This document shows, piece after piece, positions 55,352 through 64,000 of a stretch of 64,000 nt of DNA; position 1 is the first letter of the stretch, and the number at the start of each line of letters is the position of its first letter. This stretch comes from Azorhizobium oxalatiphilum. Its GTDB lineage: Bacteria; Pseudomonadota; Alphaproteobacteria; Rhizobiales; Xanthobacteraceae. Position numbers and translations under genes: made by a program. The notes beneath the pieces were generated by a model. That model ran no database searches. It was not told the origin of the DNA and saw nothing but the letters and a program-made list of their open reading frames with translations. The stretch covers positions 310,001 through 374,000 of the forward strand of contig NZ_BMCT01000005.1 of the NCBI RefSeq assembly GCF_014635325.1, in the 5' to 3' direction.

Positions 55352-56398
55352 ATGAAGACCATTGGCTTCGCGGCGACCTCCGCCGACACCCCGCTCGCCT
55401 CCTTCCGCTTCGAGCGCCGCGCCGTGCGCCCCAACGATGTGGCCATGGAGATCCTTTATGCGGGCGTCTGCCATTCCGATCTGCATCAGGCCCGCAACGA
55501 CTGGGGCTGGTCGCAATATCCCATGGTGCCGGGCCACGAGATCGTTGGCCGGGTGATCGAGGTGGGCAGCGACGTGACCGGCTTCAAGGTGGGCGATATC
55601 GGCGCCATCGGCTGCATGGTGGACAGCTGCCGGGATTGCGACCAGTGCCGCAAGGGCTGGGAACAGTTCTGCCGCAAGGGCAACACCCAGACCTATAACG
55701 ACAACGACCGCATCGACGGCACGCGCACCCATGGCGGCTATTCCAAGCATGTGGTGGTGCGCGAGGAATTCCTGCTGCATGTGCCGGCGACGCTGGATGT
55801 GTCGCGCGCGGCGCCCCTGCTGTGCGCGGGCATCACCACCTATTCGCCGCTGCGCACCTGGAATGTCGGCCCCGGCAGCCGGGTGGGCGTCATCGGCCTC
55901 GGCGGCCTCGGCCACATGGCGGTGAAGCTCGCTTCCGCCATGGGCGCGGAAGTCACCGTGCTCTCGCGCTCCGGCGACAAGCAGGCCGACGCGCTGGCGC
56001 TGGGTGCTGACCGCCTGCTCATCTCCACCGATGCGCAGGCCATGGCGGCGGCGGATTCCAGCTTCGACCTGATCATCGACACCGTGCCGGTGAAGCATGA
56101 TCTGGCGCCCTACATGCCGCTGCTGGACGTGGACGCCACCCTCGTCATCGTCGGGCAGATCGGCCCCATGGCCGAGCCCAATACGGTGCCGTTCGTCATG
56201 GGCCGCCGCCGCATCGCCGGCTCGCCCATCGGCAGCATCCAGGAAACGCAGGAGATGCTGGATTTCTGCGGCCGCAAGAACATCCTGCCCGAGGTGGAGA
56301 TGATCCGCATGGACGAGATCAACGCGGCCTTCGACCGCATGGAGCGGGCCGATGTGCGCTACCGCTTCGTCATCGACATGGCCTCGCTCGCCGCCTGA
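55352..56398 (+). CDS. Zinc-dependent alcohol dehydrogenase (YahK/CAD-type)
   Basis: A 348-residue medium-chain dehydrogenase. Catalytic zinc ligands Cys40 (GVCHSD), His62-Glu63 (PGHEIVG); structural zinc Cys93, 96, 99 and 107 (CRDCDQCRKGWEQFC). The cofactor motif GLGGLGHMAVKLA is followed by a Ser/Arg rather than an acidic residue, favouring NADP(H). It resembles cinnamyl-alcohol/aldehyde reductases. The adjacent PaoABC-type aldehyde oxidoreductase suggests the two could act on related aldehydes. Confidence 0.92.
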   Translation: MKTIGFAATSADTPLASFRFERRAVRPNDVAMEILYAGVCHSDLHQARNDWGWSQYPMVPGHEIVGRVIEVGSDVTGFKVGDIGAIGCMVDSCRDCDQCRKGWEQFCRKGNTQTYNDNDRIDGTRTHGGYSKHVVVREEFLLHVPATLDVSRAAPLLCAGITTYSPLRTWNVGPGSRVGVIGLGGLGHMAVKLASAMGAEVTVLSRSGDKQADALALGADRLLISTDAQAMAAADSSFDLIIDTVPVKHDLAPYMPLLDVDATLVIVGQIGPMAEPNTVPFVMGRRRIAGSPIGSIQETQEMLDFCGRKNILPEVEMIRMDEINAAFDRMERADVRYRFVIDMASLAA

Positions 56399-56414
56399 GC
56401 GGACGGCCCGATCC

Positions 56415-56442
56415 GGACGCCGCGCTGTTGCGCGCGGCGTCC
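56415..56442 (+). terminator. Hairpin after the alcohol dehydrogenase gene
   Basis: Perfect 11-bp stem GGACGCCGCGC / GCGCGGCGTCC with a 6-base loop, 16 bases after the stop codon. A short CTT follows; probable terminator. Confidence 0.7.
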
Positions 56443-56699
56443 CTTGCGGCGGCGCGCTGAGGCGGGCCGTCGTTTTCGTTTGGCGACCGCGTGCGCGGCC
56501 TTTTGTTGAGCGGCTTTTCCGGATTGCCCGGCCCGTCGCGCCGAATTTATCGCGGCCGGCCCGCCTTGCTGGAACGCGGGCCCCCCGGGCGACGTTGCAC
56601 CCTCAGGAGCAAGCCTCGCCGGCGCTCCGTTTGCACGACATTCATGCGCGTCGTTCATGAGCGTTTGCAGGGAGACGCGCTGGCGGATGCAGCTCTCGC

Positions 56700-56726
56700 A
56701 GATTATAATTATGATAAGCGTAATCT
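56700..56726 (+). promoter_or_regulatory. AT-rich promoter/operator candidate for the paoABC-like operon
   Basis: A 27-base AT-rich block in GC-rich surroundings, bounded by inverted arms AGATTA (56700-56705) and TAATCT (56721-56726), with a perfect TATAAT at 56704-56709. No good -35 box is present at the right distance, so an activator may be required. It lies about 140 bases before the first gene. Confidence 0.45.
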
Positions 56727-56848
56727 TCAGTTGAAGTGGCGCTGATCTCGACATGAATGGCCGCTCCTGAATGGCAGCTCTTGCCGCCCCTCGGGGTGAT
56801 GCCTTCGGTGCGCCACAGCCTTTCCATGCGTCAATCAAGGGATCGGGA

Positions 56849-57508
56849 ATGACTCTCCAGACACCCCGTGAGGCCGACGTTTCTCGGCGTCATCTTCTCA
56901 TCGCGGGAGCCGCCTCGGTGGTCGCTTCCTCCGCTTCCGCCCAGACAGAGGCCCAGACGCCCGCCGCTCCGGTGCCGGCCGCCTCCGATGCGCCGGTGCT
57001 CATGAAAGTGACCCTGAAGGTCAACGGCGCCGCCCATGCGCTCCATCTCGACACCCGCACCACCCTGCTCGATGCCCTGCGCGAGCATCTGCATCTCACC
57101 GGCACCAAGAAGGGCTGCGACCACGGCCAGTGCGGCGCCTGCACGGTGATGGTGGATGGGCGGCGGATCAATTCCTGCCTCACGCTCGCGGTCATGCACG
57201 AGGGCGACACCGTCACCACCATCGAGGGCCTCGGCACGCCGGAGCATCTGCACCCCATGCAGGCGGCCTTCGTCAAGCATGACGGCTATCAGTGCGGCTA
57301 TTGCACACCGGGCCAGATCTGTTCCGCCGTAGCGGTGCTGGACGAGATCAAACACGGCATCCCGAGCCATGTGACCGGCGATCTGAGCGCCCCCGTCACC
57401 TTCTCCGAAATGGAGGTGCGCGAGCGCATGAGCGGCAACATCTGTCGATGCGGCGCCTATCCCAACATCGTCGCGGCCATCACCGAGGTGGAAGGGGACA
57501 AGGCATGA
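56849..57508 (+). CDS. paoA: Periplasmic aldehyde oxidoreductase, 2Fe-2S subunit (PaoA-like)
   Basis: A 219-residue subunit of a three-subunit molybdenum aldehyde oxidoreductase. AAGGGA precedes ATG 56849. TAT signal [17 protein letters not shown] at about residues 12-28. First [2Fe-2S] ligands are in [11 protein letters not shown] and INSC, the second in QCGYCTPGQ and ICRCG. Size and layout match E. coli PaoA (YagT). The stop overlaps the FAD subunit start by 4 bases. Confidence 0.93.
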   Translation: MTLQTPREADVSRRHLLIAGAASVVASSASAQTEAQTPAAPVPAASDAPVLMKVTLKVNGAAHALHLDTRTTLLDALREHLHLTGTKKGCDHGQCGACTVMVDGRRINSCLTLAVMHEGDTVTTIEGLGTPEHLHPMQAAFVKHDGYQCGYCTPGQICSAVAVLDEIKHGIPSHVTGDLSAPVTFSEMEVRERMSGNICRCGAYPNIVAAITEVEGDKA

Positions 57509-58455
57509 AGGCGTTCAGCTATGCACGCGCCACCTCTCCCGCAGAGGCGGCGGCCCTTGCCGCCCGCACCGAAGGCGCGAAATTCATCGCCGGCGGCACC
57601 AATCTGCTCGATCTCATGAAACTGGAGATCGAGGCGCCGACCCATCTCATCGACGTCAACGGGCTGAAGCTCGATGCCATCGAGGCGACGGAGGCCGGCG
57701 GCCTGCGCATCGGCGCGCTGGTGCGCAACACCGATCTGGCGGCGGACGCCCGCGTGCGCCGCGACTACGGCCTGCTCTCCCGCGCCCTCGTGGCGGGGGC
57801 CTCCGGCCAGCTGCGCAACAAGGCGACCACGGCGGGCAACCTGCTCCAGCGCACCCGCTGCCCCTATTTTTACGACACCAACCAGCCCTGCAATAAACGC
57901 AAGCCCGGCAGCGGCTGCGCGGCGCTGAACGGCTTCAGCCGGCAACTGGGTGTCATCGGCACCAGTTCCGCCTGCATCGCCACCCATCCCAGCGACATGG
58001 CGGTGGCGCTGCGGGCGCTGGACGCAACGGTGGAGACGGTGAAGCCGGATGGTGCCACCCGCGTCATTCCCCTGGCCGACTTCTATCGCGATCCCGGCGA
58101 GACGCCGCATCTGGAGACGGTGCTCGCCAAGGGAGAGCTGATCACGGCCGTGGTGCTGCCGAGCCCCGTGGGCGGCACGCACATCTATCGCAAGGTGCGC
58201 GATCGCGCGTCCTATGCCTTCGCGCTCATTTCGGTCGCCGCCATCGTGCAGAAGGACGGCACGGGGCGGGTGGCGCTCGGCGGCGTGGCGCCGAAGCCAT
58301 GGCGGGTGGCGGCTGCGGATGCCGAGCTTCCGCGCGGCGGCAAGGCGGCGGCGGACATGCTGCTGGCCGGGGCAAAACCCACCCACCACAACGCATTCAA
58401 GCTGACGCTGGCGCAGCGCACGCTGAGTGCCGTTCTCACTGAGGCGAAGGGGTGA
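57505..58455 (+). CDS. paoB: Aldehyde oxidoreductase FAD-binding subunit (PaoB-like)
   Basis: A 316-residue flavin subunit. FAD contacts include [15 protein letters not shown] and the [18 protein letters not shown] region. Cysteines in [21 protein letters not shown] match the extra [4Fe-4S] cluster of PaoB (YagS), absent from classical xanthine dehydrogenases. Length is close to E. coli PaoB (318). It transfers electrons from the PaoA clusters to an external acceptor. Confidence 0.93.
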   Translation: MKAFSYARATSPAEAAALAARTEGAKFIAGGTNLLDLMKLEIEAPTHLIDVNGLKLDAIEATEAGGLRIGALVRNTDLAADARVRRDYGLLSRALVAGASGQLRNKATTAGNLLQRTRCPYFYDTNQPCNKRKPGSGCAALNGFSRQLGVIGTSSACIATHPSDMAVALRALDATVETVKPDGATRVIPLADFYRDPGETPHLETVLAKGELITAVVLPSPVGGTHIYRKVRDRASYAFALISVAAIVQKDGTGRVALGGVAPKPWRVAAADAELPRGGKAAADMLLAGAKPTHHNAFKLTLAQRTLSAVLTEAKG

Positions 58456-58459
58456 GGCC

Positions 58460-60649
58460 ATGAAGTTCGACACGCCGGCAGGCATCAATCCCATCGATCA
58501 GCTCAAGGTCATCGGCATCCCCACGGACCGTATTGAAGGTCCGCTCAAGACCACGGGCACCGCCCGCTACGCCTATGAGCAATACGACGTCGCGCCCCAT
58601 CAGGCCTATGGCTATGTGGTGGGCGCGGCCATCCCGCGCGGGCGCATCACCGCCATGGACCTCGCCGCCGCGAAGGCTGCGCCGGGGGTGATCGACATCG
58701 TCACCTGGCAGAATGCGGGCGAACTCGGCAAGGGGCCGCGCAACACCGCGCGCCTGCTCGGCGGGCCGGAGGTGCAGCATTATCATCAGGCCATCGCGCT
58801 GGTGGTGGCGGAGACCTTCGAGCAGGCCCGCGCCGCGGCCCAGCTGGTGAAGGTGAGCTATGAGGCGCAGCCCGGCACGTTCGATCTCGACGCCTCCCGC
58901 AAGACGGCAAAGCCCGCCTCCGGCGGCGTCACGGTGGGTACGTTCGAGCCGGCCTATGACAGCGCGCCGGTGAAGCTGGACGCCACCTATTCCACGCCCG
59001 ACCAGTCCCATTCCGCCATGGAGCCCCACGCGTCCGTCGCGCAATGGAAGGACGGCAGGCTGACGCTCTGGACCTCCAACCAGATGATCGCCTGGGCGGC
59101 CGGCGACATGGCCAGGACGCTGGGCCTGCCGCGCGAGAACGTCCGCATCGTCTCGCCTTATATCGGCGGCGGCTTCGGCGGAAAGCTGTTCCTGCGCAGC
59201 GACATGCTGCTGGCGGCGGTGGCAGCCCGGCTGACCGGGCGGGCGGTGAAGGTGGCGCTCCAGCGCCCGCTCATTGCCAACAACACCACCCATCGCCCGG
59301 CCACCATCCAGCGCATCCGCCTCGGTGCCACGCCGGAGGGCAAGCTCACCGCCATCGGGCATGAGAGCTGGTCGGGCGATCTGGCGGGCGGCAAGCCGGA
59401 GACGGCGGTTCAGCAGACGCAATATCTCTATGCCGGTGCCGCGCGCGCCACCAAGATGTATCTCTCGGTGCTGGACCTGCCGGAAGGCAATGCCATGCGT
59501 GCGCCGGGCGAGGCGCCGGGCCTGATGGCGCTGGAAATCGCCATGGACGAGATGGCGGAGAAGCTGGGGATCGACCCGGTTGAGTTCCGGGTCATCAATG
59601 ACACGCAGGTGGACCCCTCCGCGCCGCAGCGGCCCTTCTCGAAGCGCGATCTCGTCACCTGCCTGCGCACCGGTGCCGAGAAATTCGGCTGGGACAAGCG
59701 CAACCCGCGCCCCGGCCAGAGCCGGCAGGGCGGCTGGCTGAAGGGCATGGGCATGGGTGTTGCCTTCCGCAACAATCTGCTCACCGCTTCCGCCGCGCGT
59801 GTGCGCCTCGACGGGCAGGGCATGGTGACGGTGGAAACGGACATGACCGACATCGGCACCGGCTCCTACACCATCATCGCCCAGACGGCGGCGGAGATGA
59901 TGGGCGTGCCGCTCAACAAGGTGCGGGTGCATCTGGGCGATTCCGATTTTCCCGCCTCGGCGGGATCGGGCGGGCAGTGGGGCGCCAACTGCTCCACCTC
60001 CGGCGTGTATGCCGCCTGCGTGAAGCTGCGCGAGGCCATCGCCCAGAAGGTCGGTTTCAATTCCGGTGATGCCGTGTTCGCCGACGGCGCCGTGCGATCC
60101 GGAAACCGCGCCGTGCCGCTGGCGGAAGCTGCCGGTGCGCAGGGGCTGGAAGCGGAGGACCGCATCCAGTTCGGCGACCTGGGCAAGACGTACCAGCAAT
60201 CCACCTTCGGCGCCCATTTCGTGGAGGTGCGGGTGGATGCCGCCACCGGCGAGACGCGCATCGACCGCATGCTGGCGGTGTGCGCGGCGGGGCGCATCCT
60301 GAACCCCAAGTCGGCGCGCAGTCAGGTCATCGGCGCCATGACAATGGGGGTGGGCGGCGCCCTGATGGAGGAACTGGCGGTGGATGCCGGCCGGGGCTTC
60401 TTCGTCAATCATGATCTGGCCGGCTACGAGGTGCCCGTGCATGCGGACATTCCGCATCAGGAGGTGATCTTCCTCGACGAGACCGATCCCCTGTCCTCGC
60501 CCATGAAGGCGAAGGGCGTGGGCGAACTCGGCCTGTGCGGCGTCTCGGCGGCGGTGGCGAATGCCATCTACAACGCCACTGGCGTGCGGGTGCGCGACTA
60601 TCCGCTGACCTTGGACAAGCTGATCGACGCTTTGCCCGTGGTGGGGTGA
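58460..60649 (+). CDS. paoC: Aldehyde oxidoreductase molybdenum-binding subunit (PaoC-like)
   Basis: A 729-residue catalytic subunit oxidising (often aromatic) aldehydes to acids at a molybdopterin-cytosine-dinucleotide centre. ATG 58460 follows AGGGG within five bases of the paoB stop. Cofactor-binding segments include YIGGGFGGKLFLRSDM, MRAPGEAPGLMALE and DIGTGSYTIIAQTAAEM; the catalytic base is Glu689 in KGVGELGLCG. Size equals E. coli PaoC (732). It has no signal; export is with PaoA. A maturation chaperone (PaoD) is not encoded nearby. Confidence 0.94.
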   Translation: MKFDTPAGINPIDQLKVIGIPTDRIEGPLKTTGTARYAYEQYDVAPHQAYGYVVGAAIPRGRITAMDLAAAKAAPGVIDIVTWQNAGELGKGPRNTARLLGGPEVQHYHQAIALVVAETFEQARAAAQLVKVSYEAQPGTFDLDASRKTAKPASGGVTVGTFEPAYDSAPVKLDATYSTPDQSHSAMEPHASVAQWKDGRLTLWTSNQMIAWAAGDMARTLGLPRENVRIVSPYIGGGFGGKLFLRSDMLLAAVAARLTGRAVKVALQRPLIANNTTHRPATIQRIRLGATPEGKLTAIGHESWSGDLAGGKPETAVQQTQYLYAGAARATKMYLSVLDLPEGNAMRAPGEAPGLMALEIAMDEMAEKLGIDPVEFRVINDTQVDPSAPQRPFSKRDLVTCLRTGAEKFGWDKRNPRPGQSRQGGWLKGMGMGVAFRNNLLTASAARVRLDGQGMVTVETDMTDIGTGSYTIIAQTAAEMMGVPLNKVRVHLGDSDFPASAGSGGQWGANCSTSGVYAACVKLREAIAQKVGFNSGDAVFADGAVRSGNRAVPLAEAAGAQGLEAEDRIQFGDLGKTYQQSTFGAHFVEVRVDAATGETRIDRMLAVCAAGRILNPKSARSQVIGAMTMGVGGALMEELAVDAGRGFFVNHDLAGYEVPVHADIPHQEVIFLDETDPLSSPMKAKGVGELGLCGVSAAVANAIYNATGVRVRDYPLTLDKLIDALPVVG

Positions 60650-60708
60650 GCTTTCCTGAAGCGGGGCCGGGATGGCGCAACACCCGGTGCCGGCGTGGAG
60701 AAATAAGG

Positions 60709-60740
60709 AAGGCCGCGCCGGAGCGCTCCGGCGCGGCCTT
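60709..60740 (+). terminator. Terminator after the paoABC-like operon
   Basis: A 32-base perfect palindrome AAGGCCGCGCCGGAGC / GCTCCGGCGCGGCCTT ending in TTT, 59 bases after the last stop codon. A clear intrinsic-type terminator. Confidence 0.85.
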
Positions 60741-60890
60741 TCGCATCCGGCTTCACGGTAGCGTGTGGCGTCGTGATTGGACAGGTTCCGTTAACCATGC
60801 AAAGCTTGAGCATCCTCAAGTTGGTACCGGTGTTGATGCGCGAGCGTCACCTTGCTCCCGCCGCCGGACCCGAGGTGGTTATGGCAGCCA

Positions 60891-61178
60891 ATGTCCGACT
60901 TTTCTGCACCCGGCGAGACGCATGCTCCGGTCGCCCATCGGGCTAAATCCACGGAGCCACATCTGACAAACGCCACGCGCCAGATGGCTCTGGCGGAAGA
61001 ACGCACGGTTCAGGCCGACACGGTGCGCGCCCGCAAGGATGAATGCGACGATGCCGAAAGCGCGCTCGGCGCGGCTCCGCTCTGGTTACACTGGGTGATG
61101 AGCCTGCGGCTCTCCTGGTCCCGCAACCGCCTCTCCCGCGCCAAGAACAGCGCCGCCGCCCACCGCACGATCAAGTGA
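60891..61178 (+). CDS. Hypothetical small protein
   Basis: A 95-residue protein of uncertain reality. ATG 60891 (MSDFSAPGETHAP) is the best start, but GAGG is rather distant upstream. The sequence is hydrophilic with a helical middle (NATRQMALAEERTVQADTVRARKDECDD) and one short hydrophobic helix (PLWLHWVMSLRLSW). No known family. It lies between the aldehyde oxidoreductase terminator and the efflux genes. Confidence 0.4.
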   Translation: MSDFSAPGETHAPVAHRAKSTEPHLTNATRQMALAEERTVQADTVRARKDECDDAESALGAAPLWLHWVMSLRLSWSRNRLSRAKNSAAAHRTIK

Positions 61179-61366
61179 AGCCGGGGCTGCGCCTTCCCGG
61201 CAGCCTTCATCCGCAGACCCTGCCTGCTTGCGCGCCGCGCCACCCGCAGCCTTGCCCCATGGGGCTTTCCGCATGGCCGGTTCCCGCCGCCGGCTGCACC
61301 CATCCTCTCCACCAGTCATGACGCCCAAAAGCGAGCCGCCGCATTGACGGCGCGCGCGCCGCATAA

Positions 61367-61390
61367 TATCGGTACCGCATCGTACCGATA
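61367..61390. promoter_or_regulatory. TetR-type operator palindrome upstream of RND efflux genes
   Basis: Perfect 9-bp inverted repeat TATCGGTAC / GTACCGATA with a 6-base spacer (24 bases total), 70 bases before the adaptor start. Length and symmetry fit AcrR/TetR-family operators. TTGACG at 61344-61349 may be part of the promoter that it overlaps. No TetR-family gene is present in the window. Confidence 0.7.
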
Positions 61391-61460
61391 ATGGTGCTTC
61401 GATTTCTGTCCGGTCGCGTGGGGTGGGTCGCGCGCGGCCGGAACCTCGCTGGGACTTGTC

Positions 61461-62693
61461 ATGACACGCTTGCCTTCGTCCGCGCCGCTGCTCGCGGGCC
61501 TGATGCTCGCCGCCCTTCTCTCCGGCTGCGGCCAGAATGACGGCGCCGCAGGCGGCGCCCCCAACCGGCCGGAGGTGAGCGTGGTGACGCTGCATCCGCA
61601 GTCGGTGGCGATTACCGCCGAACTGCCCGGCCGCACCACCGCCTCGCTTACGGCCGAGGTGCGCCCGCAGGTGGGCGGCCTCATCCAGAAGCGTCTGTTC
61701 ACCGAGGGCGGCGAGGTGAAGGCGGGCGATCCGCTCTATCAGATCGACCCGGCCAGCTACCGCGCCTCCCTCGACAGCGCGGAAGCCGCGCTCAAGAAGG
61801 CGGAAGCCGCCGTGCCGAGCGCCAAGGCGAAGCTGGAGCGCTATCAGCAACTGGTGAAGCAGTCCGCCGTCTCCAAGCAGGATTTCGACGACGCCTCCGC
61901 CAGTTATGACGAGGCGGTGGCGGACGTGGCCTCCGCCAAGGCGAGCGTGGATACGGCGCGTATCAATCTCGACTACACCACGCTCACCGCGCCCATCGGC
62001 GGGCGCATCGACAAGTCGTCCCTGACCCCCGGCGCGCTGGTGACGGCGAGCCAGACCACGGCGCTGACCACCATCCGCACCCTCGACCCCATGTTCGTGG
62101 ACGTCACGCAATCCTCCACCAACCTGCTCAACCTGCGCGAGGCCATAGCGGCGGGCCGGGTGAAGCTCTCCGGCGCCAATGTGACGGTGCGGCTGAAGCT
62201 GGAGAACGGCACCACCTATGACCAGCCGGGCCGGCTGGAATTCCGCGAGTCCTATGTGGACGAATCCACCGGCACCTACGGCCTGCGCGCCACCTTCCCC
62301 AATCCCGAGCGGCTGCTGCTGCCGGGCATGTATGTGCGCGCCGTCATCGAGGAAGGCGTGGCGCAGAACAGCTTCCTGGTGCCCCAGCGCGCGGTGAGCC
62401 ACAACACCAAGGGCGAGGCCACCGCCTGGTTCGTCACCGCCCAAGGTAAAGCTGAGCAGCGGGTCATCACCGTGCGCAGCAGCGTCGGCAACAACTGGCT
62501 GGTGGATGCGGGCGTGAGCAACGGCGACCGCATCGTGGTGGAGGGCACGCAGCTCATCCGCGCGGGCGCGGAGGTGAGCCCGGTGGAGGTGATCATCGAC
62601 GACACCACCGGCGAGGTGCGCGAGCACAAGGAGGGCGTGATCTCTCCCGATCAGCAGCCGGCGGGCACCATCCGCCCGGCAAAGGCGGGCTGA
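61461..62693 (+). CDS. RND efflux periplasmic adaptor (MexA/AcrA family)
   Basis: A 410-residue membrane-fusion lipoprotein. The lipobox is LLSGCG near residue 23. Domains follow in order: lipoyl-like (VRPQVGGLIQKRLFTEGGEVKAGDPLYQID), alpha hairpin (about residues 100-165, LKKAEAAVPSAKAKLERYQQL), second lipoyl half (INLDYTTLTAPIGGRIDKS), beta barrel (PGMYVRAVIEEGV) and membrane-proximal domain. It links the RND pump, encoded 6 bases downstream, to an outer-membrane channel. Preceded by a TetR-type palindrome. Confidence 0.94.
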   Translation: MTRLPSSAPLLAGLMLAALLSGCGQNDGAAGGAPNRPEVSVVTLHPQSVAITAELPGRTTASLTAEVRPQVGGLIQKRLFTEGGEVKAGDPLYQIDPASYRASLDSAEAALKKAEAAVPSAKAKLERYQQLVKQSAVSKQDFDDASASYDEAVADVASAKASVDTARINLDYTTLTAPIGGRIDKSSLTPGALVTASQTTALTTIRTLDPMFVDVTQSSTNLLNLREAIAAGRVKLSGANVTVRLKLENGTTYDQPGRLEFRESYVDESTGTYGLRATFPNPERLLLPGMYVRAVIEEGVAQNSFLVPQRAVSHNTKGEATAWFVTAQGKAEQRVITVRSSVGNNWLVDAGVSNGDRIVVEGTQLIRAGAEVSPVEVIIDDTTGEVREHKEGVISPDQQPAGTIRPAKAG

Positions 62694-62699
62694 CGCGCC

Positions 62700-64000
62700 A
62701 TGTCGAATTTCTTCATCGACCGGCCCATCTTCGCCTGGGTCATCGCCATCGTCATCATGCTCGGCGGCCTGCTGGCGCTGAACATGCTGCCCATCGCCCA
62801 ATATCCGCAGATCGCCCCCACCACGGTGCGCATCACCGCCACCTATTCCGGCGCGGACGCGCAGACGGTGGAGAATTCGGTGACGAAGGTCATCGAGCAG
62901 GGCCTCACCGGCATCGACAATCTCGACTACATGACCTCCACCTCCACCTCCACGGGGCAGGTGCAGATCAACGTCATCTTCACCAACGCCGCCGATCCCG
63001 ACGTGGCGCAGATGCAGGTGCAGAACAAGCTCCAGCTCGTCACCTCGCAGCTGCCGAGCGTGGTGCAGAGCACCGGCGTCACCGTCACCAAGGCCTCCAC
63101 CGGCTTCCTCATGGTGATGGCCTTCGTCTCCAAGGACGGCAAGCTCTCCTCCAACGACATCGCCGACTTCATCGACAGCAGCCTCGACGACACGCTGAAG
63201 CGCGTGGAAGGCGTGGGCGACACCCAGCTGTTCGGCGCCTCCTATGCCATGCGCATCTGGCTGGATCCGGACAAGCTGCAGAAATACAGCCTGATGCCGA
63301 GCGATGTGGCCACCGCCATCGAGGCGCAGAACACGCAGGTGTCCGCCGGCTCGCTGGGCGCGGTGCCGGCCCGCAAGGGCCAGCAGCTCAACGCCACCGT
63401 GACCTCGCGCAGCCGTCTCCAGACGCCGGAGCAGTTCCGCAACATCATCCTGAAGAGCACCAGCTCCGGCTCGCTGGTGCGGCTCAACGACGTGGCGACC
63501 GTGGAGCTGGGCGCGGAGAGCTACACCACCTCCTCGCTCTATAACGGCCAGCCGGCCTCGGGCCTCGCCATCAGCCTCGCCACCGGCGCCAACGCCATCT
63601 CGACGGCGCAGGGGGTGAAGGCGGCGGTGAACCGGCTCTCCGCCACCTTCCCCGAGGGGCTGGAGGTGGTCTATCCCTACGACACCACGCCGTTCGTGGA
63701 ACTGGCCATCGAGAAGGTGGTGCACACGCTGTTCGAGGCCATCGCCCTCGTCTTCATCGTGATGTTCGTCTTCCTCCAGAATTTCCGCGCCACCCTCATT
63801 CCCACCATCGCGGTGCCGGTGGTGCTGCTCGGCACGTTCGGCGTGCTGGAGCTGTTCGGCTATTCCATCAACACGCTCACCATGTTCGCCATGGTGCTGG
63901 CCATCGGCCTTCTGGTGGATGACGCCATCGTGGTGGTGGAGAATGTGGAACGCGTGATGGCGGAGGAGGGGCTCTCCCCCCGCGAGGCCACGCGCAAATC
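62700..64000 (+). CDS. RND efflux transporter, HAE-1 type (AcrB/MexB-like), 3' end outside window
   Basis: The first 433 codons of a multidrug pump of about 1040 residues; the frame is still open at the window end. Visible features: the first helix [24 protein letters not shown]1 porter domain ([19 protein letters not shown]), the [10 protein letters not shown]-like [10 protein letters not shown] stretch, the swapped docking loop region, and helices 2-4 with [22 protein letters not shown], which carries the proton-relay aspartates. It forms a trimer with the adaptor and an outer-membrane factor. Starts 6 bases after the adaptor stop. Confidence 0.94.
   Translation, partial: MSNFFIDRPIFAWVIAIVIMLGGLLALNMLPIAQYPQIAPTTVRITATYSGADAQTVENSVTKVIEQGLTGIDNLDYMTSTSTSTGQVQINVIFTNAADPDVAQMQVQNKLQLVTSQLPSVVQSTGVTVTKASTGFLMVMAFVSKDGKLSSNDIADFIDSSLDDTLKRVEGVGDTQLFGASYAMRIWLDPDKLQKYSLMPSDVATAIEAQNTQVSAGSLGAVPARKGQQLNATVTSRSRLQTPEQFRNIILKSTSSGSLVRLNDVATVELGAESYTTSSLYNGQPASGLAISLATGANAISTAQGVKAAVNRLSATFPEGLEVVYPYDTTPFVELAIEKVVHTLFEAIALVFIVMFVFLQNFRATLIPTIAVPVVLLGTFGVLELFGYSINTLTMFAMVLAIGLLVDDAIVVVENVERVMAEEGLSPREATRK

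Larger units (their letters stand above)
56399..56848. other. Intergenic region upstream of the aldehyde oxidoreductase operon
   Basis: 450 bases without a gene. It opens with the terminator hairpin of the alcohol dehydrogenase (56415-56442). Further on are a repeated CGTTTGCA (56628-56635 and 56662-56669) and an AT-rich promoter-like block at 56700-56726. These are the only structured elements I see. Confidence 0.55.

Noticed and set aside
61086-63725. An 879-codon minus-strand open frame across the RND efflux genes
   Set aside because: Antisense to adaptor and pump, both with strong family signatures; no ribosome site or protein-like motif.

Overview
High-GC (roughly two-thirds G+C) chromosomal DNA from an alphaproteobacterium, most likely Hyphomicrobiales and plausibly Xanthobacteraceae. 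Pointers are the rnc-era-recO order, a HemB with aspartates where zinc-type enzymes have cysteines, an NDUFS4-like complex I accessory subunit, Bpt-type leucyltransferase, and SoxXYZA with flavocytochrome c sulfide dehydrogenase. The family placement is inferred from gene content, not from a search. Coding density is high, with many ATGA/GTGA/TGATG overlaps. I see no phage, insertion sequence, CRISPR or plasmid functions.

Layout. 1-6560: core genes rnc (3' end), era, recO, a small secreted protein, parC and a ClC-type chloride channel. 6607-8762: cobalt-uptake locus cbtB-cbtA behind a cobalamin riboswitch, with a divergent histidine-phosphatase-like gene and three tandem hairpins. 8772-17153: housekeeping and metabolic genes (MarC, bpt, RDD protein, hemB-permease-ilvA, 3-hydroxyisobutyryl-CoA-hydrolase-like, DUF4142). 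17184-26337: one long leftward operon coding for a Dpp/Opp-type ABC importer interleaved with an AtzE-like amidase, an AtzG-like small subunit, an M20 amidohydrolase and ureidoglycolate lyase; it looks like a ureide/N-carbamoyl nitrogen scavenging system. 26835-41269: mixed genes for cell-envelope glycan work, two lytic transglycosylases, a Nif11-like leader peptide, an HxlR/SDR pair, Rrf2 regulator, tRNA-Arg(TCT) and an AMP-forming ligase.

41607-48432 is the most interesting stretch. A monoheme cytochrome c is followed by one tight operon: IorAB-type molybdenum hydroxylase, small cytochrome c, FccB flavoprotein, SoxX, SoxY, SoxZ and SoxA, with no SoxB or SoxCD. The regions upstream of the cytochrome gene and of the operon share a three-part sequence array with near-identical spacing, which suggests co-regulation. 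SoxY has an unusual C-terminus instead of GGCGG. The genes could form a periplasmic route in which a sulfur substrate is handled on SoxYZ and oxidised by the Mo enzyme and FccB, with electrons going to cytochromes c; this is inference.

48911-64000: an APC amino acid permease, an apparently exported methyltransferase, an OmpR/EnvZ-like two-component pair, a Bcr/CflA drug exporter, a zinc alcohol dehydrogenase beside a complete PaoABC-type periplasmic aldehyde oxidoreductase, and an RND efflux adaptor plus pump (cut off by the window end) behind a clear TetR-type palindrome.
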